Below, piece by piece: positions 1 through 5,746 of a stretch of 10,389 bases of DNA (positions are counted from its first letter, which is position 1; every line of letters begins with the position of its first letter). The stretch spans positions 1 through 10,389 of the forward strand of contig JAPPFO010000226.1 in assembly GCA_028875175.1 (NCBI GenBank), in the 5' to 3' direction. The DNA comes from Chloroflexota bacterium. Lineage in GTDB: Bacteria > Chloroflexota > UBA11872. The position numbers and the translations under genes are program-made. The notes under the pieces were generated by a model. That model worked only from the letters and a program-made list of their open reading frames with translations. It had not been told where the DNA came from and made no database searches.

Positions 1-121
1 CCAACTCTCAGAGACCTACACGTCTTCCCTCAATCCGCCACGCCACCCGCCCTCCCACCACGACATCCACCCATCGCCGTCACCCCCCAAAACCCCGCCC
101 CAAACCGCCCCGCCGCGCCTC
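1..121. other. C-rich non-coding left flank of the insertion sequence
   Basis: This stretch is rich in C and poor in G, with no open frame that looks like a protein and no recognisable RNA or hairpin. It ends where the left terminal inverted repeat begins. Its composition resembles the opposite flank (2242-2350). The two flanks could have been one non-coding segment before insertion, or both could be low-quality assembly ends. Nothing else is seen in it. Confidence 0.4.
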
Positions 122-162
122 AAGAGTTTTTTAGAAAGGGGATTACATACCTAACTAGACAC
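122..162 (+). repeat. Left terminal inverted repeat of the IS
   Basis: The repeat starts AAGAGTTTTTT and matches the reverse complement of 2201-2241 at 34 of 41 positions. The outer 11 bp are identical. Four of the seven mismatches are transitions. It marks the left end of the element and is the presumed transposase binding and cleavage site. Confidence 0.85.
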
Positions 163-182
163 CGCGCCGACCCGTGCGAGCG

Positions 183-338
183 CTAATCAGACTTTGGTTT
201 CTTCTTCTTTGATGGCGCGGTCTGCGCTTTCACCCACGGCATGTTTTCGGTTGGCGACACCGGTTGGAGCAGCGCGCGGGCCAATTCTTCGGGCGTCGCG
301 GTGTTGGGCGGCACGACTTTGGCGGAGCGTTTCGGCAT
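183..338 (-). CDS. Small basic 51-aa hypothetical protein, IS passenger
   Basis: This short gene reads from an ATG at 336-338 to a TAG at 183-185. The product starts MPKRSAKVVPPNTATPEELA and ends in a Lys-rich tail (KKKKPKSD). It has a proline-rich start, a short likely helix (TPEELARALLQPV, about residues 15-27) and a basic C-terminus, with no cysteines and no membrane segment. A G-rich stretch (TGGGG) lies a few bases before the ATG as a possible ribosome site. The gene sits 21 bases inside the left inverted repeat and diverges from the membrane-protein gene at 542. The composition reads like a real small protein, and the opposite-strand frames here look like noise. I recognise no family. 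A small nucleic-acid-binding or accessory protein of the element is one guess. Confidence 0.6.
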   Translation of the reverse strand: MPKRSAKVVPPNTATPEELARALLQPVSPTENMPWVKAQTAPSKKKKPKSD

Positions 339-411
339 GGCGACCCCACGTGGCAACGGTCTTGGAAAGTCTAGCGCGCGCGACGTAGAGCGGACCGTCT
401 ACACTACCCGC

Positions 412-470
412 GTCACACAGATCGGCAATCCTCGCGGCCTCGGACGGGTCGCGCTGGGGTTCTGTGTGAC
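412..470. promoter_or_regulatory. 10-bp inverted repeat between divergent passenger genes
   Basis: GTCACACAGA at 412-421 is repeated exactly in inverted form as TCTGTGTGAC at 461-470, with 39 bases between. It lies in the 203-bp gap between the 51-aa gene (leftward) and the membrane-protein gene (rightward). It could be a pair of operator half-sites or a transcript stem. No -35/-10 pair close to consensus was found here, so its role is open. Confidence 0.35.
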
Positions 471-541
471 AACAGGGATTGCCGCCCAGCGGTTCTGTTC
501 GGGGCCGCGTTTGTCACGCCGGCGTCCCACGGAGCGCGGTG

Positions 542-892
542 GTGCCGTTCAACGTCGGACCGTTCGAGGTCATTCTGCTGTTCGTGGTGGTTGGTGGCAT
601 TGGTTTGCTGGTCTTGCAAAGCAAAGTCAAAGCGCCGCCGATGGCGACGCCCCAGACGGTCGGTGGACCGAGCGAGTCATCGCCACCCGTCGAATCGCTG
701 GACGCGCTGATTGCGCAGGGTTGGCGGATCGAATCGGAGTCCAGCGACTACGTGTTTCTGGTCAAGGGCCAGCGCGTGAACCACATCCTTCACTTTCTCG
801 TCGGTCTGTTCACACTCGGCGCGTGGTGGATCGTCTGGCTGATTCTGGCGGCGAAGGGCGGCGAGGAACGGCGGACGGTCAAGAAGGCGTAA
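542..892 (+). CDS. Small two-membrane-segment protein, IS passenger
   Basis: The 116-aa product has a hydrophobic segment at about residues 8-25 (VILLFVVVGGIGLLVL), a polar Pro/Ser-rich linker at about 30-52, a short soluble part (LDALIAQGWRIESESSDYVFLVKG), and a second hydrophobic segment at about 80-104 (HILHFLVGLFTLGAWWIVWL). A charged tail GGEERRTVKKA follows. The NH-x2-H...TLG-x-WW-x2-WL pattern followed by GGE(K/E)RR resembles small uncharacterised membrane proteins common in actinobacteria, phages and other bacteria, with unknown function. GTG at 542 was chosen because GGAG at 531-534 sits 7 bases upstream. GTG at 539 or TTG at 479 are longer alternatives. Its end overlaps the end of the convergent zinc-ribbon gene by 14 bases. 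It lies inside the insertion sequence and is a cargo gene. Confidence 0.72.
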   Translation: MPFNVGPFEVILLFVVVGGIGLLVLQSKVKAPPMATPQTVGGPSESSPPVESLDALIAQGWRIESESSDYVFLVKGQRVNHILHFLVGLFTLGAWWIVWLILAAKGGEERRTVKKA

Positions 893-1166
893 GTGTGTCG
901 GCGTCGATCTCCAAAACCAGTTCGAGGCGGCGGTTCTCGTTTAGCGTGGCGAGTTTCTGGATACGGTCAACGATGTCGCCCTCAGGCGACGATAGCGGCT
1001 GACCATTCCAGAATTCGCGCTGGCACCGTGTGCACCTTGTCGGCAATGGCAAGGAAATGTCCAGCGGGTGAAGCATCTCGTGCCGGCACGCCTCGTCCGT
1101 GCACCTGACTCGAATCCGCAGAATGTCGCTCAGATCGATCAGGATGCGATTCTGGACTGCGGCCAT
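879..1166 (-). CDS. Zinc-ribbon 95-aa hypothetical protein, IS passenger
   Basis: The product has Cys at 22, 27, 45 and 48 (C-x4-C-x17-C-x2-C), a zinc-ribbon-like arrangement, inside RCTDEACRHEM and TRCTRCQREFW. A C-terminal segment (about 64-88) has a likely helix followed by a beta-rich stretch (RRLELVLEIDADTL). ATG at 1164-1166 is preceded by a strong ribosome site, AGGAGGG at 1171-1177, about 4 bases away, which fixes the start well. The gene begins 24 bases after the transposase stop on the same strand, so the two are probably co-transcribed. It converges on and overlaps the end of the membrane-protein gene by 14 bases. I recognise no named family. It could bind DNA or RNA, or be a structural zinc protein. 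Nothing shows that transposition needs it. Confidence 0.72.
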   Translation of the reverse strand: MAAVQNRILIDLSDILRIRVRCTDEACRHEMLHPLDISLPLPTRCTRCQREFWNGQPLSSPEGDIVDRIQKLATLNENRRLELVLEIDADTLTPS

Positions 1167-1190
1167 TGCACCCTCCTCTCCCCCGCGAGT

Positions 1191-2150
1191 CTACCGCTTC
1201 GGATACGCCGGCCCGCCAGCGGTCAGCACGGCGTACGTCAGTCGCTCGCCGACCATCCGCGCGGCGACTTCGCCCATGAGGTCGGCAGTGTCCAGCTCGC
1301 GGAGATTCTGCCGCGTGGCGAACTCGCTCACGTAGCGGTCCAGATGCTTCGGGCTCATGTGGTGGTACGTGCCGTGATATCCGCGCTTCAACATCGCCCA
1401 AAACGATTCCAGACCGTTCGTGTGCGCCATGCCGTCCACCCACTGGCCGACGCCATGCTTGACTGACGTGCGGTTCGGCAAGTCGCGATAGCCCCACCAT
1501 TCGTCCGTGTAGATGTCGGCACCGTCCGCCGTGCGAGATACCACGAACGGATGGAGCGTCGCCTTGGAAATGTCCGGCACCACCGCCGCACTCACGTGGC
1601 CAGTGGCGCGGTCTCGCACGCCAGCGACCGGCGTCTTGCCGACTTTGCCGCGGCCGGCGCGGAGTTTCTTCTGCGAGTGCTTGTTCTTTTCCTTGCCGCC
1701 CACGAACGTCTCATCGGCCTCCACCGGACCGGCCGCCACGAATCCGCCATCCGTCAGCGCCTTGCGAATCCGATGCGCCATGAACCATGCCGATTTCTGC
1801 GTGATATTGAGATCCCGGTGGAGTTTGAGACTAGACACGCCCTTGAGATTCGTGGTGCACAGGTAGATGGCGAACGCCCACTTTTTCAGCGTGATCTTCG
1901 ACCGCTCCATCACGGTGCCGGTGCGGACCGAGAAGTACTTGCGGCACGTGCGGCAGCGCCACGGCATCGGCTTGCCAGACGCTACGGCCGCCACTTCGGA
2001 TCCATCGCACCGCGCGCACCTCACGCCCTCGGGCCATCGTTGACGCTCGAACCACTGACGTGCCGCATCTTCGTGCGGGAACATCTCGGCCAGTTCGATC
2101 AGGCTGACGCCTTGCCGGTGATTTCGTCCCGGGCCCTTCGCCTTTGCCAT
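1191..2150 (-). CDS. IS1595-family (ISXO2-like) transposase
   Basis: This 319-aa DDE/N transposase cuts and joins the element's inverted repeats. The N-terminal domain has a zinc ribbon with Cys 45, 48, 66 and 69 (CARCDG and CRTCRKYF). A helical part (about 80-135) follows, with NLKGVSSLKLHRDL and AWFMAHRIR, a signature of the family. The catalytic domain has Asp146 in VEADETFVGG, Asp216 in YTDEWWGY, and the HTNGLESFWAMLKRG block with Asn245 and Glu248 where the third acidic or Asn residue lies. The end (HHMSPKHLDRYVSEFATRQN) is also typical. ATG at 2148-2150 was chosen because GGGGAG lies 8 to 9 bases upstream and the family domain starts just after. A longer frame to 2315 would run through the inverted repeat into the low-complexity flank. 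The length and all motifs suggest an active enzyme. Confidence 0.93.
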   Translation of the reverse strand: MAKAKGPGRNHRQGVSLIELAEMFPHEDAARQWFERQRWPEGVRCARCDGSEVAAVASGKPMPWRCRTCRKYFSVRTGTVMERSKITLKKWAFAIYLCTTNLKGVSSLKLHRDLNITQKSAWFMAHRIRKALTDGGFVAAGPVEADETFVGGKEKNKHSQKKLRAGRGKVGKTPVAGVRDRATGHVSAAVVPDISKATLHPFVVSRTADGADIYTDEWWGYRDLPNRTSVKHGVGQWVDGMAHTNGLESFWAMLKRGYHGTYHHMSPKHLDRYVSEFATRQNLRELDTADLMGEVAARMVGERLTYAVLTAGGPAYPKR

Positions 2151-2178
2151 CTCGCCACTCCCCTGTCCACTTGAAGAA

Positions 2179-2207
2179 ATGGTAGTGGATTGCCGCCAAC
2201 GTGTCAA
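2179..2207 (-). promoter_or_regulatory. Probable transposase promoter at the right inverted repeat
   Basis: Read on the minus strand, a perfect -35 box TTGACA (2202-2207) is followed 17 bases later by TACCAT (2179-2184), which matches the -10 consensus at four of six positions. The -35 lies in the inner edge of the right inverted repeat, and the predicted transcript starts about 20-25 bases before the transposase ATG. A second TTGACT lies just upstream. Confidence 0.55.
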
Positions 2208-2241
2208 GTCAAGTATATAATTCCCTTTAGAAAAAACTCTT
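2201..2241 (-). repeat. Right terminal inverted repeat of the IS
   Basis: This is the partner of 122-162, matching at 34 of 41 positions in inverted orientation with an identical outer 11 bp (AAAAAACTCTT on the plus strand at 2231-2241). It marks the right end of the element and overlaps the putative transposase -35 box at its inner end. Confidence 0.85.
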
Positions 2242-2536
2242 ACGCGCGCAACCCCGCCCCACGTCGCACCCTCGCCCACCCGCCAGCGACACCGCACCTT
2301 CCAGTCCCCGACCAAAAATCTGCCAAATCTTTTGACCGCCGGCCGCCAGCACCCCCCCCCCCCCCCGGGGGGGCCCCGCGGGGGCCCCCGGCCCCCCCAC
2401 CCCCCCCCCCCACCCCAACAAAAAAACTTGTGTTACTTCCCCCCCCCCCCCCCCCCCCCCCGGGGGGGGGGGGGCCGGCGCCCCCCGGGCGGTCACGAGT
2501 ACCCCAAAAACCGCGCGGCCCGATCCGCAAAACCGG
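2242..2536. repeat. Non-coding flank with extreme C and G homopolymers
   Basis: No gene is seen between the insertion sequence and the dehydrogenase stop. The segment holds a 15-base C run (2352-2366) followed at once by seven Gs, more C/G blocks to about 2411, an A run near 2420, then a 23-base C run (2439-2461) followed at once by 13 Gs (2462-2474). Open frames through it encode only Pro or Gly strings. Such C-then-G blocks are typical of low-quality reads or scaffold joins, though real G-quadruplex-forming DNA on the minus strand is possible. Exact length and sequence here should not be trusted. Confidence 0.75.
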
Positions 2537-3802
2537 CTAGCTCAGCAACCCCAACTCCCGGTCCGCCACGTCCTGGTACGCGCTCAGCGACCCATCCACC
2601 ACTTCTCGCAGCGTCACCGGCCGCCCCGCTTCCGACGACTCATGCGCCGCCATCACCAGCGCCACCGCCGCCAGCCCAACCTCCGCGTCCACCTCCACCG
2701 TCACGTCCCCCTCAATCGCATCCAGCACCTCAGCCATTTCAATCGCAATCAGCTTCAGATCCGCCCCGCTACCCACGTCGCTGTGATCGTTGTCATACCG
2801 CGCCAACCGCTCCCCGCCAAAGAACCGCGCCGTCCGGTCGTCCAGCCCAAAGTCCGGCGCCAATGCCAGCACCTCCTCATCCGGCAGTGCCTCCTTCGAC
2901 CGCCCGGGGTACACCTGCAGCGGCAATCCCTGCCGCACCCCCGGCATGTCTATCTGCCCGTCGCTGCCCCAAAACGTGAATCGGCTAAACCCCGGCCCTT
3001 GCGCAGCCAGCTCGTACAGCCACTGCCCCAGCGCCCCATTGGCGTACTCGTACGTCGCCATCAACACATCAGGCGCATCCGCCGGCTGGCTCTCCGGATA
3101 CTCCGCCGAGTAGTGCTCGTGAAACGGCTTCACCTGCTCGCCCCGGAAGTACCGCAGCGGCTCCCGCAACCGCACCTGCCCGTGAACCTTGTCGATGTCA
3201 CCCCCGAAGTACAGGTGCAGATCCGCGTTGTGAACGCCGGACTCCAGCAACGATCCGCCCTGCACCCGCTTGAACTGCCACCCCCCGGCGCTGGCCCCGC
3301 GCCCGCCTCCTGCCGCGTAATCCACCACCGTCCGCAGCTCACCAATCCCGCCCGCATCCAGCACCGCCCGCAGCAGCCGCGCAATCGGGTCTCGCCGGTA
3401 GTTCTCCGCGACCGACAACACGCGTCCATTTCGCTGCGCGGCACTCTGCATGGCCCGGCAAGCCCGCACTCCCGGCGCCATCGGCTTCTCGCACAACACA
3501 TGCAACCCGGCCGCCGTCGCCGTTTCCACAACCACGTGATGTGCCGCCGCCGCCACCACCACGTCGACGACATCCAAATCAGGCGTCGCCGCTATCGCGT
3601 TCTCAATCGAGGTAAAGCACGCCGGCCGAGACCCCAGGATCTCCTCCGCTTCACCCGCCAGGAATTCCGCCCGCTCGATCTCCCGATCCACCACCGCGGC
3701 CAATTCCAGGCGCCCCGGCTCAAAGTCCTCCAGCACTCGATATCCGCGCATGTGCCTTCGCCCCATGCCCCCGCATCCCGCCAGCACCAGTCGTCGACGC
3801 AT
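2537..3802 (-). CDS. Gfo/Idh/MocA-family NAD(P)-dependent oxidoreductase
   Basis: The 421-aa protein has the family's two-domain layout. The N-terminal Rossmann fold starts MRRRLVLAGCGGMGRRHMRG, with a dinucleotide-binding G-x-G-G-M-G-type loop at residues 9-14 and an acidic residue after strand 2 (VVDRE, about 37-41). The conserved EKP motif is at 105-107 (LCEKPMAPG). The C-terminal alpha/beta domain has GGSLLESGVHNADL (182-195), where His191 and Asp194 fit the family's catalytic block. These enzymes oxidise or reduce sugars, inositols or related polyols in the cytoplasm; the substrate cannot be told. GGGAG six bases before the ATG supports the start, and length is normal to slightly long. 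It diverges from the binding-lipoprotein gene, suggesting shared control and a role in handling an imported sugar. Its 3' end lies next to the homopolymer tract but looks complete. Confidence 0.92.
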   Translation of the reverse strand: MRRRLVLAGCGGMGRRHMRGYRVLEDFEPGRLELAAVVDREIERAEFLAGEAEEILGSRPACFTSIENAIAATPDLDVVDVVVAAAAHHVVVETATAAGLHVLCEKPMAPGVRACRAMQSAAQRNGRVLSVAENYRRDPIARLLRAVLDAGGIGELRTVVDYAAGGGRGASAGGWQFKRVQGGSLLESGVHNADLHLYFGGDIDKVHGQVRLREPLRYFRGEQVKPFHEHYSAEYPESQPADAPDVLMATYEYANGALGQWLYELAAQGPGFSRFTFWGSDGQIDMPGVRQGLPLQVYPGRSKEALPDEEVLALAPDFGLDDRTARFFGGERLARYDNDHSDVGSGADLKLIAIEMAEVLDAIEGDVTVEVDAEVGLAAVALVMAAHESSEAGRPVTLREVVDGSLSAYQDVADRELGLLS

Positions 3803-3879
3803 CAGTCACTCCCGCCATCAAGCCCAAGGCGCAGATCACACGGTACCCGAAGAACCGTTCGCCCGATTCGCCAGCTTTT

Positions 3880-3902
3880 GGAATACTCTGGCGTGGTATT
3901 CC
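3880..3902. promoter_or_regulatory. Candidate operator in the divergent promoter region
   Basis: GGAATAC (3880-3886) and GTATTCC (3896-3902) form a perfect 7-bp inverted repeat with a 9-base spacer. It is about midway between the start codons of the dehydrogenase (3802) and the binding protein (3971). The form fits a dimeric repressor site, such as for a GntR- or LacI-type regulator of sugar genes. No regulator gene lies in the window, and I could not place a convincing -35/-10 pair. Confidence 0.45.
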
Positions 3903-3942
3903 GTCATGCTCGCGGGCGACTCGCTACAAACGGGGTATCGAG

Positions 3943-3952
3943 GCTTGCAAGC
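3943..3952. promoter_or_regulatory. Perfect 10-bp palindrome in the binding-protein leader
   Basis: GCTTGCAAGC is a perfect palindrome about 18 bases before the ATG of the binding-protein gene and just upstream of its GGGAG ribosome site. It could be a second regulator half-site near the promoter. A 10-bp palindrome can also arise by chance. Confidence 0.25.
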
Positions 3953-3970
3953 ATTCACAAGGGAGTAGGC

Positions 3971-5623
3971 ATGCCGAAAGCAGTAAGCCGCCGGAATTTC
4001 GTTCGGGCCTCGGCCGTTGGCGCCGTTGGCGTCGCCGGCGTGGCCGCGTTGGCCGCCTGTGGCGAGACTCAAGTCGTCACCAAGGAAGTCCCGGTCGAGG
4101 TCGAAAAGATCGTGACCCAGGTCGTCGAGAAGATCGTCAAGGAGACCGAGGTCAAGGAAGTTCCGGTCGATCGAGTAGTTACTCAGGTCGTCCAGGAAGT
4201 CGTAACTCAGACCCAGGTGCAGGAAGTCCAGGTTGAAAAGGTCGTTACCCAGGTCGTCGAGGTCGAGAAGGTCGTAGAGGTCGAAAAGATCGTGGAGGTG
4301 GAGGCCGCGCCGCAAGCCGTTCCGGTCGCGTTCGAGCACATCAGCGACCACACGTCCGGTCCGCGAGCCCAGTCCATGCAATGGGCGCTTGAGCGCTATG
4401 CCCAGATTGCACCCCACGTCACCGTCGTTTTCACGCCTAACTCGGGCAACATCGGCGACACGATTCCCATCCGAATCGCCGCCGGCACCATGTCCGAGTC
4501 GGCCCTGCTGGACGGATCTTTCATATTCCTGTTCGGGCCCGACGGCGTGTTTCGGCCGATCAATGACATCCTGGCCAAGCACCCGGACTTCGACCCGGCG
4601 AACTACGTTTACCTGACGGACCAGTTCACCGCCGACCTCGACCTCACCTGGCCCTACCGGACAGAGTGGGACACCAGCACGCCGATTTTCGGTATGCCGT
4701 ACCAGCACGTGGCCGGCGGCATGGCCTGGAACATCGACATGTTCGAGAACGCTGGCATCGAGGAGCCACAGGACAGCTGGTCGTACGGCGGCGAGTTTCG
4801 CGAAACCGCCAAGCGCCTGACTGACCCCGAAGCCGGAACCTACGGGACGCTGGTTCTCGGTGGTGGCGACATCCATATCTGGACACCCATGGCCTACGGC
4901 ATGGGCGCCAAGCAGTTGATCAGCCCCGACGCCACCCATACGTCGATCTTCGACGATGGTGGCATTGACGGCCTCAAGTTGGCCGTTGACCTGGTATTGC
5001 AGGATGAGGTAGCGCCGCCAATTGAGGCCGCGCGCGAGCTTGCCGGCGAGTTTGGCAACCTCTTCCAGGCAGGCAAGGCTGGCATGTGGCCGCGCCGTGC
5101 GGACGGCACCGGCTACATGGTCGCGTCAATCAAGGACCGCTTCCGCTGGTCGCTCGGCCCGCAGCCGAAGGGCGACGTCACCGGGACATCGGCCAACCAC
5201 CGCCAGGACCAGCCGCACCTCATTACCGATGCGGCGTTCAAGCGCGGGACGGAAGAGGCGGTTGTTGACTTCCTCGTGTACATGTCAGGCCCGGAAGTCC
5301 AGGCTCGTGTTGCCGTTGACCGCGGGTTCGCCCCGGTGAACTGGGAAGCCATGAGCACTCCCGCAGCCACCGCTCCACCTCCGTTGGGGATGGAGTGGGT
5401 GGAACACGCCCTGCGAAACTACGACACCCGCCGCTGGCCCAAGTACCACCCCTCGTTCCTCGAGTGGCTGGCGTTCCGCGGAATGGTTCATCCCTGCTTC
5501 CTCGGCGACGAAACGCCCGAGGAATCCGCCGCCAATGCCGTGGCACACGGCGATGGGGTCTTGGAGGCTGGACTCGAAGGCTTCCAACGTGTGTCCGACT
5601 ACTTCGGAGGCCCGACGGGCTAG
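3971..5623 (+). CDS. ABC-transporter solute-binding lipoprotein (family 1, sugar type)
   Basis: The 550-aa protein starts with a Tat-type signal (SRRNF at residues 6-10, then a hydrophobic stretch) and a lipobox LAAC with Cys30. It should cross folded through the Tat system and be lipid-anchored outside the membrane. Residues 33-111 are a low-complexity linker of Val/Glu/Lys/Gln/Thr repeats, typical of Chloroflexota binding proteins. The binding domain follows, with hallmarks of extracellular solute-binding protein family 1: FGMPYQHVAGGMAWNIDMF (240-258) then NAGIEEP, an AGKAGMWPR segment, and late VDFLVYMSGPEVQ. The family binds sugars, oligosaccharides or polyols for an ABC importer. ATG at 3971 is preceded by GGGAG six bases away. 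The frame is open much further upstream, but only as the antisense of the dehydrogenase. No permease or ATPase gene follows; a hairpin terminator does. Confidence 0.93.
   Translation: MPKAVSRRNFVRASAVGAVGVAGVAALAACGETQVVTKEVPVEVEKIVTQVVEKIVKETEVKEVPVDRVVTQVVQEVVTQTQVQEVQVEKVVTQVVEVEKVVEVEKIVEVEAAPQAVPVAFEHISDHTSGPRAQSMQWALERYAQIAPHVTVVFTPNSGNIGDTIPIRIAAGTMSESALLDGSFIFLFGPDGVFRPINDILAKHPDFDPANYVYLTDQFTADLDLTWPYRTEWDTSTPIFGMPYQHVAGGMAWNIDMFENAGIEEPQDSWSYGGEFRETAKRLTDPEAGTYGTLVLGGGDIHIWTPMAYGMGAKQLISPDATHTSIFDDGGIDGLKLAVDLVLQDEVAPPIEAARELAGEFGNLFQAGKAGMWPRRADGTGYMVASIKDRFRWSLGPQPKGDVTGTSANHRQDQPHLITDAAFKRGTEEAVVDFLVYMSGPEVQARVAVDRGFAPVNWEAMSTPAATAPPPLGMEWVEHALRNYDTRRWPKYHPSFLEWLAFRGMVHPCFLGDETPEESAANAVAHGDGVLEAGLEGFQRVSDYFGGPTG
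4067..4303 (+). repeat. In-frame Val/Glu/Lys/Gln repeat linker of the binding protein
   Basis: About 79 codons encode tandem degenerate units built on V-E-K-I-V, V-T-Q-V-V and K-E-V-P-V. The DNA repeats GTC/GAG/AAG codon clusters (for example GAGGTCGAAAAGATCGTG-like units), which also opens a long Leu/Asp-rich frame on the opposite strand that is not a gene. The alternating hydrophobic/charged pattern suggests an extended stalk between lipid anchor and binding domain. Confidence 0.8.
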
Positions 5624-5641
5624 GTCAAGCTCTCCCTGGCC

Positions 5642-5685
5642 AAAACAACGGCGCGGGCGCCAATGGCGCCTGCGCCGTTGTGTTT
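5642..5685. terminator. Two-way intrinsic terminator hairpin
   Basis: A 20-bp stem (5642-5661 with 5665-5684, two imperfect positions) with a 3-base loop AAT lies 18 bases after the binding-protein stop. The core pairs AACGGCGCGGGCGCC with GGCGCCTGCGCCGTT. The plus-strand transcript leaves the stem in GTGTTT, and the minus-strand transcript leaves it in GTTTTG. It therefore fits termination of both the binding-protein gene and the convergent small lipoprotein gene. The U tracts are short. Confidence 0.7.
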
Positions 5686-5746
5686 ACCGGTCGAAACGGC
5701 GAAGACGCTCATCGGTTGCCAGCCGCAGCCCACGCGGACATCCCCG

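Larger units (their letters stand above)
122..2241 (-). mobile_element. IS1595-family insertion sequence with passenger genes
   Basis: A 2120-bp element is bounded by 41-bp terminal inverted repeats that match at 34 of 41 positions and begin with an identical 11-bp AAGAGTTTTTT. It encodes an IS1595/ISXO2-type transposase and three further small genes. IS1595-family elements are known to be simple or to carry passenger genes, and they usually make 8-bp target duplications. Here the outside bases (CGCGCCTC left, ACGCGCGC right) share only a shifted CGCGC, so no clean duplication is visible. The gene order is: 51-aa gene (minus), two-membrane-segment gene (plus), zinc-ribbon gene (minus), transposase (minus). 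The element appears intact, with both ends and an uninterrupted transposase. The strand given is that of the transposase. Confidence 0.88.

Noticed and set aside
413..619. 68-codon minus-strand frame opposite the membrane-protein gene
   Set aside because: It is antisense to the membrane-protein region and to the inverted repeat, with no motif and no ribosome site noted.
241..1002. 253-codon plus-strand frame in the left part of the IS
   Set aside because: It is Arg/Gly/Ser-rich without domains and overlaps three better-supported genes in other frames.
114..2249. CGCGC on both sides of the IS as a target duplication
   Set aside because: The match is only five bases, offset by one position, and in GC-rich sequence, so it is not credible as an 8-bp duplication.
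2151..2315. N-terminal extension of the transposase frame
   Set aside because: It would cross the inverted repeat into low-complexity flank. The family domain and a ribosome site fit the ATG at 2148-2150.
2352..2480. Pro-rich or Gly-rich protein encoded by the C/G tract
   Set aside because: The strings follow from homopolymers in any frame, and the tract is probably artefactual.
2642..3970. Long open frame on the plus strand running into the binding-protein gene
   Set aside because: It is the antisense of the dehydrogenase gene, rich in His/Pro/Arg with no domain. The binding protein's own ATG with ribosome site and Tat signal is at 3971.
3836..4939. 367-codon open frame on the minus strand with Leu/Asp repeats
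   Set aside because: It is the mirror of the Val/Glu/Lys repeat codons of the binding protein. Composition is non-protein-like outside the repeat, and it overlaps a clear gene.
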